Positions 28,862 to 37,900 of a stretch of 64,000 nt of DNA are shown here, in pieces. This DNA is from Schizochytrium sp. CCTCC M209059 (taxonomy: Eukaryota; Sar; Bigyra; Thraustochytrida; Thraustochytriidae), in NCBI GenBank assembly GCA_000818945.1, contig KN805379.1, positions 689,756-753,755 on the forward strand. The letters run 5' to 3'. The stretch's first letter is position 1. Each line of letters opens with the position of its first letter. The translations under genes and the position numbers were made by a program. Under the pieces are notes generated by a model. The model ran no database searches and was not told the origin of the DNA. It saw nothing but the letters and a program-made list of their open reading frames with translations.

Positions 28862-29484
28862 TCGCATGCCGTTGTGGATTCAATTGCACGAGCCCGGTCG
28901 CTCTGCCGCTCGGTAGCTCGCCCACCCCAACTTCAAGCTCACACATTGTGAAAGCTTGATTTTGACATAGTGCAAGGGGTTGATTTGTTTCAATTAGCGC
29001 GTATGCACTACTTAAGGGCCTATTGAGTTTCTATCAAAAAGAATGCAAGCAAGACGGCTAAATCGTGTCTCACTTGATTTGAAAAGATAGTTGGATGGTT
29101 GATTGCCCATTGTTACTCTCGCAGCCACCTCCTGTTTTTGTTTCTTCTCGCTCGATGTTTGCTTTGTCTTATGTTTTTATTGTCATTCAAAGACGACAAT
29201 GAACGAGCAAATCGCGAAGAGTATATAACAAAAAAATCAACATAGAACAATTTTAGACCCATAGCTCCAAAGGGCAAACTAACACTCGTGTACGAAAGGA
29301 GGAAGAGATGGCTCTTCATGAGCCGGAACCTTCCATGTTTCCTACTTTTTATTTTTCCGAAACAAATCTGATTTGGTTCTCCATTTCAAATGCGCGCGCA
29401 AACAAGAAGAGCCAGGGTGCATTTCGCTCATTCTTTTTTTCAGACGTTTCGAGCGAGTCTGAAAGCGAGCTTCGCATTCAATTT
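28862..29484. other. Intergenic, convergent 3' ends
   Basis: 623 AT-rich bases between TyrRS and the CCCH-repeat gene. No coding frame of gene-like make-up or RNA gene is seen. Confidence 0.6.
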
Positions 29485-30219
29485 TCATTCAAAAGGTTTT
29501 GGTTTCGTCAATCGCCCTTTGACGTCGTTCCATTCTGAAGGCTTCGTGCTAAAGTCCTGATGCTGCTCGCGCGAGAAGCCGCACTCGCAAACGCCATAAC
29601 CCCCTTCACTCTCGAGATTGAGACTGAAGTTCCCACATGGCCTGGACGGCTTTCGTAAAGCTCCGGGATCGTGGCTCGACAGCTCTTCCCTTTTCCGACG
29701 CTCCTCTTCGCGACGCTCCTTTTCCGAAGCCCGCTTTGCAGCGCTCTTGTCATGCTCGAGCTTGTTGAAGCCGCAAAAGCAGAGGCCATACTGCTCGCTG
29801 TTCAAGTCGATGGTGAAATGCTCGCAGGGCTCGGCGGGGCTTTCGATGGAGGATTTGGTGAGCTTTCTACTGATTCGCTTTGCGAAATTTCGCATAGACC
29901 GTCGAAAGGAGGACCTTTTGTCCTCGCTGCGATGCTCCTCCATGGCGAACCCGCATTCACACTTGCCAAAGCCGTTCTTGGCAAAGGTGAAGTTGTGGCA
30001 CGCCTGCGGCTTGGCAGCTTCCTCGGGCGGTGGTGGGGGCACCTCCTCCGCGACCTCGTCCTCTCCCTCGCTGCCCTCTCCGGCCTCGTCCTGCGTCGCC
30101 AGCCTCGCCAGGTGGTCCGCCAGCGAGAAACCGCACGTGCGGCACTGCCCAAAGGCCGCTTCCGAGGCGTCAAAGCTCTCGCACGCGGTCTTGTACTTTG
30201 CTCTCCGCAGCGTCGCCAT
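29485..30219 (-). CDS. Small protein with four CCCH zinc-type repeats
   Basis: A 244-residue protein from the ATG at 30219; the frame stays open upstream but through repeats and an assembly gap. Four repeats follow the pattern C-x12-15-C-x1-2-C-G-F-x5-H: Cys13/26/29-His36, Cys74/87/89-His96, Cys132/147/149-His156 and Cys195/211/213-His220. Each also has an aromatic residue three positions after the first Cys and a Gly (FG or YG) two before the second. Three Cys and one His at fixed spacing make zinc binding likely. A Pro/Glu linker lies between repeats 1 and 2, a basic amphipathic stretch ('SMRNFAKRISRKL') between 2 and 3, and a Lys/Glu helix between 3 and 4. No catalytic domain. I do not know a named family for it. 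Confidence 0.82.
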   Translation of the reverse strand: MATLRRAKYKTACESFDASEAAFGQCRTCGFSLADHLARLATQDEAGEGSEGEDEVAEEVPPPPPEEAAKPQACHNFTFAKNGFGKCECGFAMEEHRSEDKRSSFRRSMRNFAKRISRKLTKSSIESPAEPCEHFTIDLNSEQYGLCFCGFNKLEHDKSAAKRASEKERREEERRKREELSSHDPGALRKPSRPCGNFSLNLESEGGYGVCECGFSREQHQDFSTKPSEWNDVKGRLTKPKPFE

Positions 30220-30420
30220 CCTCCTCCGCCCGCTTCCCCGTCCCCGCCCTTCCCCTCGCCGCGCCGCCCGCGCGCTGGGCCGCTCTTCCGGCTTTGCCTT
30301 TCGCGCTTTCTTCGCTCGCTCGCGCGCTCTCTTGCTTGCGCTCGCCGCTGGCTTCCGCCTCTCGCAGCGAGCTGGTCCGGTCGCTCCGCGAGCCCGTCCT
30401 CGCGCCCGCGCCGCGAGCGC

Positions 30421-30435
30421 NNNNNNNNNNNNNNN
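30421..30435. other. Assembly gap (15 N)
   Basis: A run of N next to a pentanucleotide array, so probably a place where reads or contigs could not be joined across the repeat. Confidence 0.95.
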
Positions 30436-30448
30436 TTCTGCTCGTCCG

Positions 30449-30483
30449 GCTCTGCTCTGCTCTGCTCTGCTCTGCTCTGCTCT
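30449..30483 (-). repeat. (AGAGC)7 array, sense to the CCCH gene
   Basis: Seven GCTCT units on the plus strand read AGAGC on the sense strand of the downstream minus-strand gene, about 230 bases before its ATG. Confidence 0.9.
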
Positions 30484-31157
30484 GCCCTGCTTGCTCTCTT
30501 TGATCCTCGCCGCCCGCGCGTGCACCGGGTTCCCCCGGCGCGCCGCAGAGACCCCGCGCACCCCCCGCCGGCGCACACCCGTGCGGGCGCGCAGGGCGCC
30601 GTGGGACCGGAGGAGGGGGGTTCGGGCCGAGTGTGGCGCGGCCCAGGCGAGGACTGGACTTTGCCCGAGCGCGCGCGCAAGGCAAGAGAAAGTGCGCGTG
30701 GCACGACACGGGGATTGGCGAGAGTCTAGCCGGACGGACGCAGTGCCCGCCCCTCCCTCCACGTCCTGACGCGGTAGAGAGAATAAGGACCTCATCCCCT
30801 AAAATGGGATCACCTCCTGGGATCGATGGGACGAAACGGATTGGAATGCGTGTTCTCTCCTGCATCATGATCATGGTGACCACGCCATAAAGTCCACCTT
30901 CTTTTTATCCCTTTTCGTGACGCAAAGAACTCGGAACCGATCCAGGGTCTGTCTTTTTGTCAATCACCAGCGCTTGCCGTATGCTGTTTGAGTCGGTCGT
31001 TTGTAGAGACATTTGTCTTTGATTTGACAGCCAAGCCAGCCAGCTAAGCCAGCCATGCACACACTAACCCAAGCTAGCTCCTCCTTTGTCAGAAACCGCG
31101 GAGATAAAAGAATGCGGACGATGGCTTGGCAGCGGTGAGCTCCTCCGTGGACGAAGA

Positions 31158-32135
31158 TTATTCTGTTCCTGGCTGCTGCGGTTCCGCTTTCTTCAGAGAA
31201 TTTCCTTTGGCGAGGCCTTCGAGATCCTCATCATAGGCACGAGCACCCAGAACAGTGGCGAGACGAGCGGAATCCGCGACGGAAAAAAGGAACTGGATGC
31301 CATCGACCACGCACTGCTGCGAGACGCTTGTAGGTTGGCTGCAAGGCTCCTTGGATATGCCTTGGCGCCCCTGATGAACGGCACGAACATCAAGCCGGAC
31401 AACCTGCTCGACGGCGCGCTTCAGTTCCACCACGGTACGGTAGAAGCGCGTCGCACCAGCCTGCACAAGCTCATCCATGTCTTGGTCAGCTTTGATTGTA
31501 AATTCGACGGTCCACGCCAGATTCTGCTCCGCCAAGACCCAACTCGCAAATCTAGGTGTCTCGAGAGGCACGTCTCCCGGGACGAAGGGCTTGAGGTCTA
31601 GCACGGGCGTCAAATGGCAGAGATCAATACCTCCTACAATGACATGGCGACGCGAAAGGTCGACGGACCGCACCGTGGCAAGCGTAAGTCCGATTGGATT
31701 GGGTCGATGCGGTGTGCGTGTACTCAGCGTGCCTGTGCTCTTGCCTTGCAACAACGGCGGTCGAATTTTCGACGGTAGAATCACCTGCGCGTCCCCGCGC
31801 ACCCAGGCCGCAACTTTTGATTTGTTGGTATTGCGCGAAAAGACAAAGACGATCCACACATGGCTAAAGGCATCAAGCCCCTCGAGAGCCGCGTCGCCAA
31901 CGTGCTTATGCAGCACAACGCGACCAAGCGTATCTGGTGCAAGATTACCCTGACGTGGAACGCCTCTTTTATTAGCAAAAACCGACTCGCACACGCCAAT
32001 TTCCCGAAACGAGATGACCTGCTCGTCGTGCTCGACGCCCGTGTTCTTTTGCTGCTCCGATTGCTTCTGCTGCTTTTGCTGCCCGAGGCCCTGGTCTCCT
32101 CCGGCTACAGCGCCGCCATCTTCTGCGTCCACCAT
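31158..32135 (-). CDS. TRMO: TRMO-type tRNA (adenine-37-N6)-methyltransferase
   Basis: A 325-residue protein, ATG at 32135. The first 35 residues are Gln-rich. The TsaA/TRMO beta-barrel follows: 'REIGVCESVFANKRGVPRQG', 'LEGLDAFSHVWIVFVFSRN', the SAM-site motif 'STRTPHRPNPIGLTLATV' and 'IDLCHLTPVLDLKPFVP'. The family adds the N6-methyl group to t6A37 of tRNA-Thr in bacteria and to tRNA-Ser in mammals. A C-terminal domain of about 110 residues follows, as in eukaryotic members. It is head-to-head with an exosome subunit gene 307 bases away, so both RNA-processing genes may share a promoter. Confidence 0.93.
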   Translation of the reverse strand: MVDAEDGGAVAGGDQGLGQQKQQKQSEQQKNTGVEHDEQVISFREIGVCESVFANKRGVPRQGNLAPDTLGRVVLHKHVGDAALEGLDAFSHVWIVFVFSRNTNKSKVAAWVRGDAQVILPSKIRPPLLQGKSTGTLSTRTPHRPNPIGLTLATVRSVDLSRRHVIVGGIDLCHLTPVLDLKPFVPGDVPLETPRFASWVLAEQNLAWTVEFTIKADQDMDELVQAGATRFYRTVVELKRAVEQVVRLDVRAVHQGRQGISKEPCSQPTSVSQQCVVDGIQFLFSVADSARLATVLGARAYDEDLEGLAKGNSLKKAEPQQPGTE

Positions 32136-32442
32136 CGCTGAGACGCTGCGCAAGCCCAGACCCACTCAGGCAAGACTCGCAGGCAGGAGTTCTTCCCTTT
32201 CTCCTACCACGCGAGCACGCGAGCACGCGAGCACGCGTGCCGGCTGGCTGGCTGGCCCGCGCTCGGGATCGTCTCGCGGTTCTGCTGGCCGGTGCTCAGC
32301 CGTGCGTGTGGTGCTCGCTCGCACAGCGGTAGCATCGCAAGCAAGCAGTGGCAAGCGAGTCAGGGCAGGCGGGTAAGGAAGGTCCTTCCTTGGCCACTGG
32401 GGCAGCAGAGAAGCAAGGCAGCCAACCACTGGCCTCGGCACG
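32136..32442. promoter_or_regulatory. Divergent promoter, TRMO / exosome subunit
   Basis: 307 bases between divergent starts. It contains a short CGCGAGCA repeat (32214-32240) and GGCTGGCTGG. No gene. Confidence 0.6.
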
Positions 32443-33318
32443 ATGGCCACCCTGTACAGGCCTCGCGTCGTGCGTCGCGCGCGGGACGCGGCGCCCTCGC
32501 GCGGGGCGCGCATCGGCCCCACCGACGCGCGCTCCCACAAGGCCAGCGGCGGCCGGAGCGGTGGCATCGACACGGCGACGGAGGAAAACGAGGGGGCCAA
32601 GACCTTCGTCGAGGTCGACACCGGCGTCGTGGGCGGCGCGGCAGGCTCGGCTTATGTAAAGGTCAACGGCACACGCGTGCTTTGCAGCGTGCGAGGCCCT
32701 CGTGCGATCAAAAAGTCCTCAGACTTTGGAGACGAGGGCGCTCTCGATTGCACAGTGCGCCTCGCTCCCTTTGCGCTCTATGGCGAGGCTGCTGGGCCAA
32801 CCAGCTCCCGCAACGTAGAGACGCGGCGCATCAAGCGCGAGCAGATGCTTTCGGGCGCTCTTCTTCGTGCAATCAAGGGAAGCATCCGTCTCGATCGCTT
32901 TCCTAAATCTGTGCTAGAAATTGATGCTCTCGTGCTCTCCGACGACGGTGCCGCTCCGGCTGTTATCCCAAGTTGCGCTTCTCTCGCCATCGCAGACAGC
33001 GGCGTAGAAATTAGAGACCTTGTCGCCTGTGCTCAGGTAGGCGTCTCTGACGCCGCTGGCAAGGGCGTTCCTTCGTTTATTTCGAGCCCGACCCTCGCCC
33101 AGCAGGCTGCCTGTTCCAGCGTTATGACAATGGCGCTCTTGCCAGCATCAGAAACAATCTCCGATCTTACCATCAAGGGCACCGTGTCACACTCGCTGGC
33201 TGGCGAGACCTCCAAACGATGCTTTGAAGGTTGCATTACGCTGCATCGCCAAATGCGTGAGCATCTTGTCGCCAAGGCTGAGCAGGCCTTTGCAGACTTG
33301 GAAAGTGAAGAACAATAA
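32443..33318 (+). CDS. EXOSC6: Exosome RNase PH-fold subunit (MTR3/EXOSC6-like)
   Basis: A 291-residue single-exon protein, ATG at 32443. After about 50 unconserved residues the RNase PH fold shows 'VDTGVVGGAAGSAYVKVNGT', 'VLCSVRGPR', 'LDCTVRLAPFA', 'FPKSVLEIDALVLSDDG' and 'CASLAIADSGVEIRDLVACA'. The pattern is that of ring subunits of the eukaryotic exosome core, closest by eye to MTR3 and next to RRP41. Core-ring subunits are usually catalytically dead in eukaryotes and form the channel that threads RNA to the nuclease. RRP41/EXOSC4 is the main alternative. Confidence 0.87.
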   Translation: MATLYRPRVVRRARDAAPSRGARIGPTDARSHKASGGRSGGIDTATEENEGAKTFVEVDTGVVGGAAGSAYVKVNGTRVLCSVRGPRAIKKSSDFGDEGALDCTVRLAPFALYGEAAGPTSSRNVETRRIKREQMLSGALLRAIKGSIRLDRFPKSVLEIDALVLSDDGAAPAVIPSCASLAIADSGVEIRDLVACAQVGVSDAAGKGVPSFISSPTLAQQAACSSVMTMALLPASETISDLTIKGTVSHSLAGETSKRCFEGCITLHRQMREHLVAKAEQAFADLESEEQ

Positions 33319-33544
33319 GTGAGAGAGTTCGATCATCTCAGCAAGCTTGCCCTGGTAGCCCTTAATCAAGGACTGACTACTCGTAATCTAATCAATCATC
33401 GCGTCTTTTGCTACTATCAAATTTGCTCGCTTGCTCGCGATTCGCGGCTCTTTTAACACTCTTGGATTTGAATCAAAAGGATTATTCTTCATCTACTCTC
33501 AACCGACCAGTTCGATTAACCTACTTATAATCATTGCGACCATA

Positions 33545-34936
33545 CTACAGTTTTCGCCGTACTTCCTCCATGCGCCACACGTGACATCTATCTCGACATC
33601 GTCGAATGACTTCTACGCACAAGGCTAATGATACGATGCCCAGAACAAAGATAGCAGCCATCAAATGTACACGTTCCATGTCCCGATTGTCCTCAACTTT
33701 GGTGAACGCATCAAAGATGATCGCGTCCTCAAATGCAGCAGACTCCTCAGGCGTTGGCACATCTGCCGCTAGAGTCGGGAGAAAGCCGCTTTCACGCACA
33801 CCAGTCAGCGGGCCTGCGTCGGCAACGACAAAAGACTCACGCTTTGTCTCTCGCATGTCCACTGCCTGGAGCACATTAGCGTCGTCATCATCATCATTGT
33901 CAATCTCGATGCCATCATCGCCATTGTCGACCTCGGGCAACCGAGGTTGGTCTGATTCGACGGAATTTGCACTACTCAAATCTTGCACGTAAAGATTCAC
34001 GGCTTCTTTCAAAATCAGCTCAATCATGTCCGTCGTGCCTGCGATGGCACTTGCCGGAACGCGAAATAGATCATGAAAATTTACAGGTTGGGCCTTGCCA
34101 GGAACTTCCAGCATGAAGGCAGCTCGAACGCCCGCATAACGCTCCATCCAATCGACAGCAATTCCTGTATTCTTAGCATCAATAACATTGCTTCGCTCAC
34201 GATATCTCAGCACGCCTTGTGATGCTTGCGCTAGTTGCGTCGCCTCTGCGACGCGTGCCTCAGTCGCGTTATAGACGGGGAAGACCACCTTGGCGCAGCA
34301 ATGCACATCTAAGACAATCCGACGTGCAGGGTTCCCCGCCAAGACGAGATCGCGCAGCGCACGAGCCTCGAGTGCCTCAAAAGGGTACTCACCTTGGTAC
34401 AGCTCCGAGAAAAAGGCCTCCGGGTTGCCAAATCCCCATGTCTCATTGGCAACTCCGAAATTACGGTTCAGATCAATGCCAGCAAACTTCCCGCCTCGTG
34501 GCAATGGAGTTCGTGTTCGACGCCATGACCGCTGCGTTGTTCGAGTATACGCATAACCGTCCGGGTTCAAATTTGCCAAAAAGGCAAGTCGCACCGGAGA
34601 GCTCGCCAAGACCTCAGCAAGACGCTCGAAATGACGGACCATGAGACACAAGACCGAGGCTGATGAAATCCACTCGCGGGCGTGCATTCCTCCGATCATA
34701 AGGACTTCGAGAGGATCCTCGAGGCTGCTTTCTGTCCGCTGCATATATTCCATTGTCACCGCGATTAAAGGTCTATCTTCCGAAGTCCGCGCTACTTCTT
34801 GGGCACGCACACTCACGCCATGCAACCCATTCAGGTCTGACGCGATTCGCCATAATAGCTCCACCGTTGAGTCATACCGAAGATACACGTTGCATGCCCG
34901 CGCTTCGAGAGCGCTGGCGGTCCCAGCACCGGCCAT
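33545..34936 (-). CDS. M14 zinc carboxypeptidase with C-terminal membrane anchor
   Basis: 463 residues from the ATG at 34936. The funnel-type carboxypeptidase fold is complete. Zinc ligands are in 'HARE' (His85, Glu88) and 'DVHCC' (His212), the substrate-carboxylate pair is 'LNRNF' (Asn157-Arg158), and the catalytic Glu is in 'AFMLEVPG' (Glu277). It removes C-terminal residues from peptides. No signal peptide or propeptide is visible at the N-terminus; one could lie in an unseen upstream exon. After the enzyme come about 110 acidic, low-complexity residues (with a run of Asp) and one transmembrane helix near residues 420-440, followed by a basic cytosolic tail. This predicts a membrane-tethered exopeptidase. 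Its start lies 51 bases from the 3' end of the coiled-coil gene upstream. Confidence 0.92.
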   Translation of the reverse strand: MAGAGTASALEARACNVYLRYDSTVELLWRIASDLNGLHGVSVRAQEVARTSEDRPLIAVTMEYMQRTESSLEDPLEVLMIGGMHAREWISSASVLCLMVRHFERLAEVLASSPVRLAFLANLNPDGYAYTRTTQRSWRRTRTPLPRGGKFAGIDLNRNFGVANETWGFGNPEAFFSELYQGEYPFEALEARALRDLVLAGNPARRIVLDVHCCAKVVFPVYNATEARVAEATQLAQASQGVLRYRERSNVIDAKNTGIAVDWMERYAGVRAAFMLEVPGKAQPVNFHDLFRVPASAIAGTTDMIELILKEAVNLYVQDLSSANSVESDQPRLPEVDNGDDGIEIDNDDDDDANVLQAVDMRETKRESFVVADAGPLTGVRESGFLPTLAADVPTPEESAAFEDAIIFDAFTKVEDNRDMERVHLMAAIFVLGIVSLALCVEVIRRCRDRCHVWRMEEVRRKL

Positions 34937-34986
34937 GGACGCCCTTTCTTTTTGGCAGCACGTGTAAGTTGAGTTGAGACTACGCA

Positions 34987-37900
34987 CTACGTGTCGAGTC
35001 TTCCGTCTTCCGCGTCAAGCAGCTGCCGCACACGGTCCAGTTCGGCCTGCAGCTGCTCCAAAGCGGACGCGTCCTCGCCGTCTTCGTCCTCGCCCACCCC
35101 CTCGCCGCGCAGCGCAATCTCCAAACTTAGCTGCTGCAGCTTCAGGTTAAGACGTCGCTCCTGCTCCTTCTTGTCCTCCTGGAGGCCGCCGAGCACGCTC
35201 TGTGACCCCGGGCTTTGCGCCTCGAGGCCGCCCGCTGTCGCGCTGCCTCCGTTGCCCTTGCGGCCGGAAGTCGTCCACGGCCCGGGTGTTTGCCCGTAGC
35301 GTGACCGGTGAGCAAAGCTAGCGCCTCCTTCTTCCTCCTCCTCCTCCTCCTCCTTTTCCCTAGTACCATCATCGTCTCCATCATCCATAAAACTCGAGCC
35401 AAGAGTCCCAGATTCGGGTGACCTATTCATCGCCACCGCGTTCGTTCGCGGTGTGCCGAGGATGCCAAAGGCGCCTACACCGGCGACGCGACGTGGAGGC
35501 GTGCGTACCGAGATGTCTTCTCCTTCTTCTTCTTCGTTGTCGTTGAGTTCGTTGTTGCTGCCCTCGTCCTCCGCCTCAATGTCGAAGGACTGCGAGTCCC
35601 ATGCGTCATCCGCTTCTTCTGAGCCGCTCTCGCGGTCCGCATCGCTGGCGTCGTCATCATTGTCATCCTCATTGTCAAAGTCGTCGTCATCATTGTCATC
35701 CTCATTGTCAAAGTCATCGTCGTCGTCGTCGTCGTTATCGCCATTGTCCTCGTAATTGGCGCGATCGTCGCCCACGCCGCTCGAGGCAAAAGAGGATTCA
35801 TGCGCACCATGAGCGGTTGCTGTCGCTGCTGCGATCCCGGCATCGATCAAAGCGTCATCATCTTCCTTGAGCAATTGCTCGCGCGTCTCTAGCGACTGCT
35901 TGAGCATCTGCAGACAGTTTTGCAATTTTTCATGATACGATGATGGATCCTCATCGCCATCCGAAGGCACAACGGACGCTTCGCTAAAAGAGTCTTCCGC
36001 AAGCAGTTCGTGGCGGCGCTCATGGTGATGCTGATGGTGAAAATTGTTGCTGCCTTCATTGGCAAACAAAAGCTCGCGTTGATGTTGTAGATGAACCAGT
36101 CGATTTGCCTGTTGAATCAGATCCTGAAAGCGCTCTTCTACAGAGGACTGTCGCTTCTGCGCCTTGAGAGCATCCTCGCGCAAAGCGTCTATCACCCCTG
36201 AAGGAAGTACGAGCTCTTCGTCGGCGAGCAAATCCTCGCGCTGCTTGAATACGCGTGTTTGAACCTCTACCGCAGCCGACGCCACAGCACACATATCATC
36301 GCTCAGCGATTCAGTCAGATGCTCCGAGTTGATTGGAACAAGCAACAAGTTTAATCGCTTCAGGCGCTGCATGCTTGCCTCCGTGGCAAGCAAGAGCGCT
36401 CGAATCTGTGAGTCGAGCGTATCTAACTGCGTTACTTGCGACTGTCTTACGCGAGACAGCTCGGAGCGTTCCTCGCTTTCATCTTCCTCGTCCATTTCGT
36501 CTTCATCCTCCTCGCCCTCGACGCCATCCTTGCTGTTGCCTTCGTCATCCTTGTTATCATCTTCGACAAGATCGTCCAGCGAGAGCATCGGCTGCGCGTT
36601 GCTATCGCTCTGCATCTGAAAGCCCCCGGTGTCTGCTTCGAGTTCCAGGTTTTCTGCAAAAGCTCGTGAAGCAAGGGCCTCTTTTTCCATGATCGCTTTC
36701 GCGAGTCTCTCGCGTTCCGATCGCGCGCGCGCAACCAGTAGTGGTGTGCGCGATTGTAGCTCTTGCAAAGGCGGGCCAGCGCCACGCGGGCATGATTGCA
36801 AAGTCTTCTTGTCTTCAGTGAACCGCGACGCATTACCTCCACCCTCTTTACCATCCGAATCCGCCTTACGAGCAGACGCAGATAGAGATGCAGAGGCAGC
36901 CGCAGATGGAGATGCAGATGGAGATGTAGAGACAGATGGAGAGACGGATGCCAAGGCCTTTCTCTGTTGTTCCTCGTTCTGGGGACGAGACTGCACCTCA
37001 TCAACAGCTCGTAGCGTACCACCTACGTTAGGTGATGCCGGTTCAAAACGATCGCGTGCTTCCGCAGAGCCTTTAGCGTTTTCGTCGTCTGCATACAAGG
37101 AGGATCGTTCTTTAGGCGGCCTTGTGGTCTCCTCAGGGAGCTCCACCGCGTTGAGAGCTGCCCATTTGGACTCCAGAAGCGCATGCTCGCGAGCAATCTG
37201 TTCACGATGACGGGCAAGTTCCTCTTCAATTTCGCGTCGCTCGTCCTCGAGCTTGGCATGCTCTTGGGCTTGCTGCGCGGCGCGCTCCGCAAGTTCTGTC
37301 TCAAGGCGAGTCTTTTCCTCGACAAGCTCGCGAACCGCATCGCTAACCAAGGCGTCGACATCAGGTGAAACGTTGCCATCAGTATTTTCTGCTCCGAGTC
37401 CGCCGTCCATTGACCCACTCATAGTGCGCGTCGGTTCGTCCTGGATATGAGAAACGAGTACCTCGTCGCGCTGTAAAGCCGAGTACCGTTCCTTGCGTAT
37501 GGCTTCCCATTCTCGACGGATACGCCTATCCAATTCTTTGCGTTCGACTTCGAGAGCTTCGCGCTCCCACTGCTGCCGAGCCTGAAGAGCTTCACGTTCG
37601 GCCGCAAGTTCTTCCAGCATGCGATGACGCTCTTTCTCCACCTTGGCGGCTTCAACCTCAGCCACCGCGGCCGCGCGTGCAGCGGCTGCAGCATCGGAAA
37701 GACCTTGGCCGGCGCCAGGAGCACCAGCCCCCCCAGGACCTTTACCCACAACCGCACCACCAAGGCTACCCTCGTGGACCAACGTCTCCATCTTTTGTAG
37801 CACAAGGTCCTGATCCTTGCGCTGGACCTGTAAAATGCTTTCATGTAACCTCTCAAGCTCGGCACGCTGACGATCCGCCAACGCTCGCGTTTGGTCGAGG

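Larger units (their letters stand above)
30220..31157. other. Intergenic region with assembly gap
   Basis: 938 bases upstream of the CCCH gene and downstream of TRMO. It holds 15 N at 30421-30435, the GCTCT array just after it, and very GC-rich sequence to about 30780. The long frames through it are products of the repeat and composition; no gene is supported. Confidence 0.6.

Noticed and set aside
29618..30795. Long frames on both strands through the N gap
   Set aside because: Produced by GC-rich repeats and undetermined bases; only the CCCH protein from 30219 has conserved structure.
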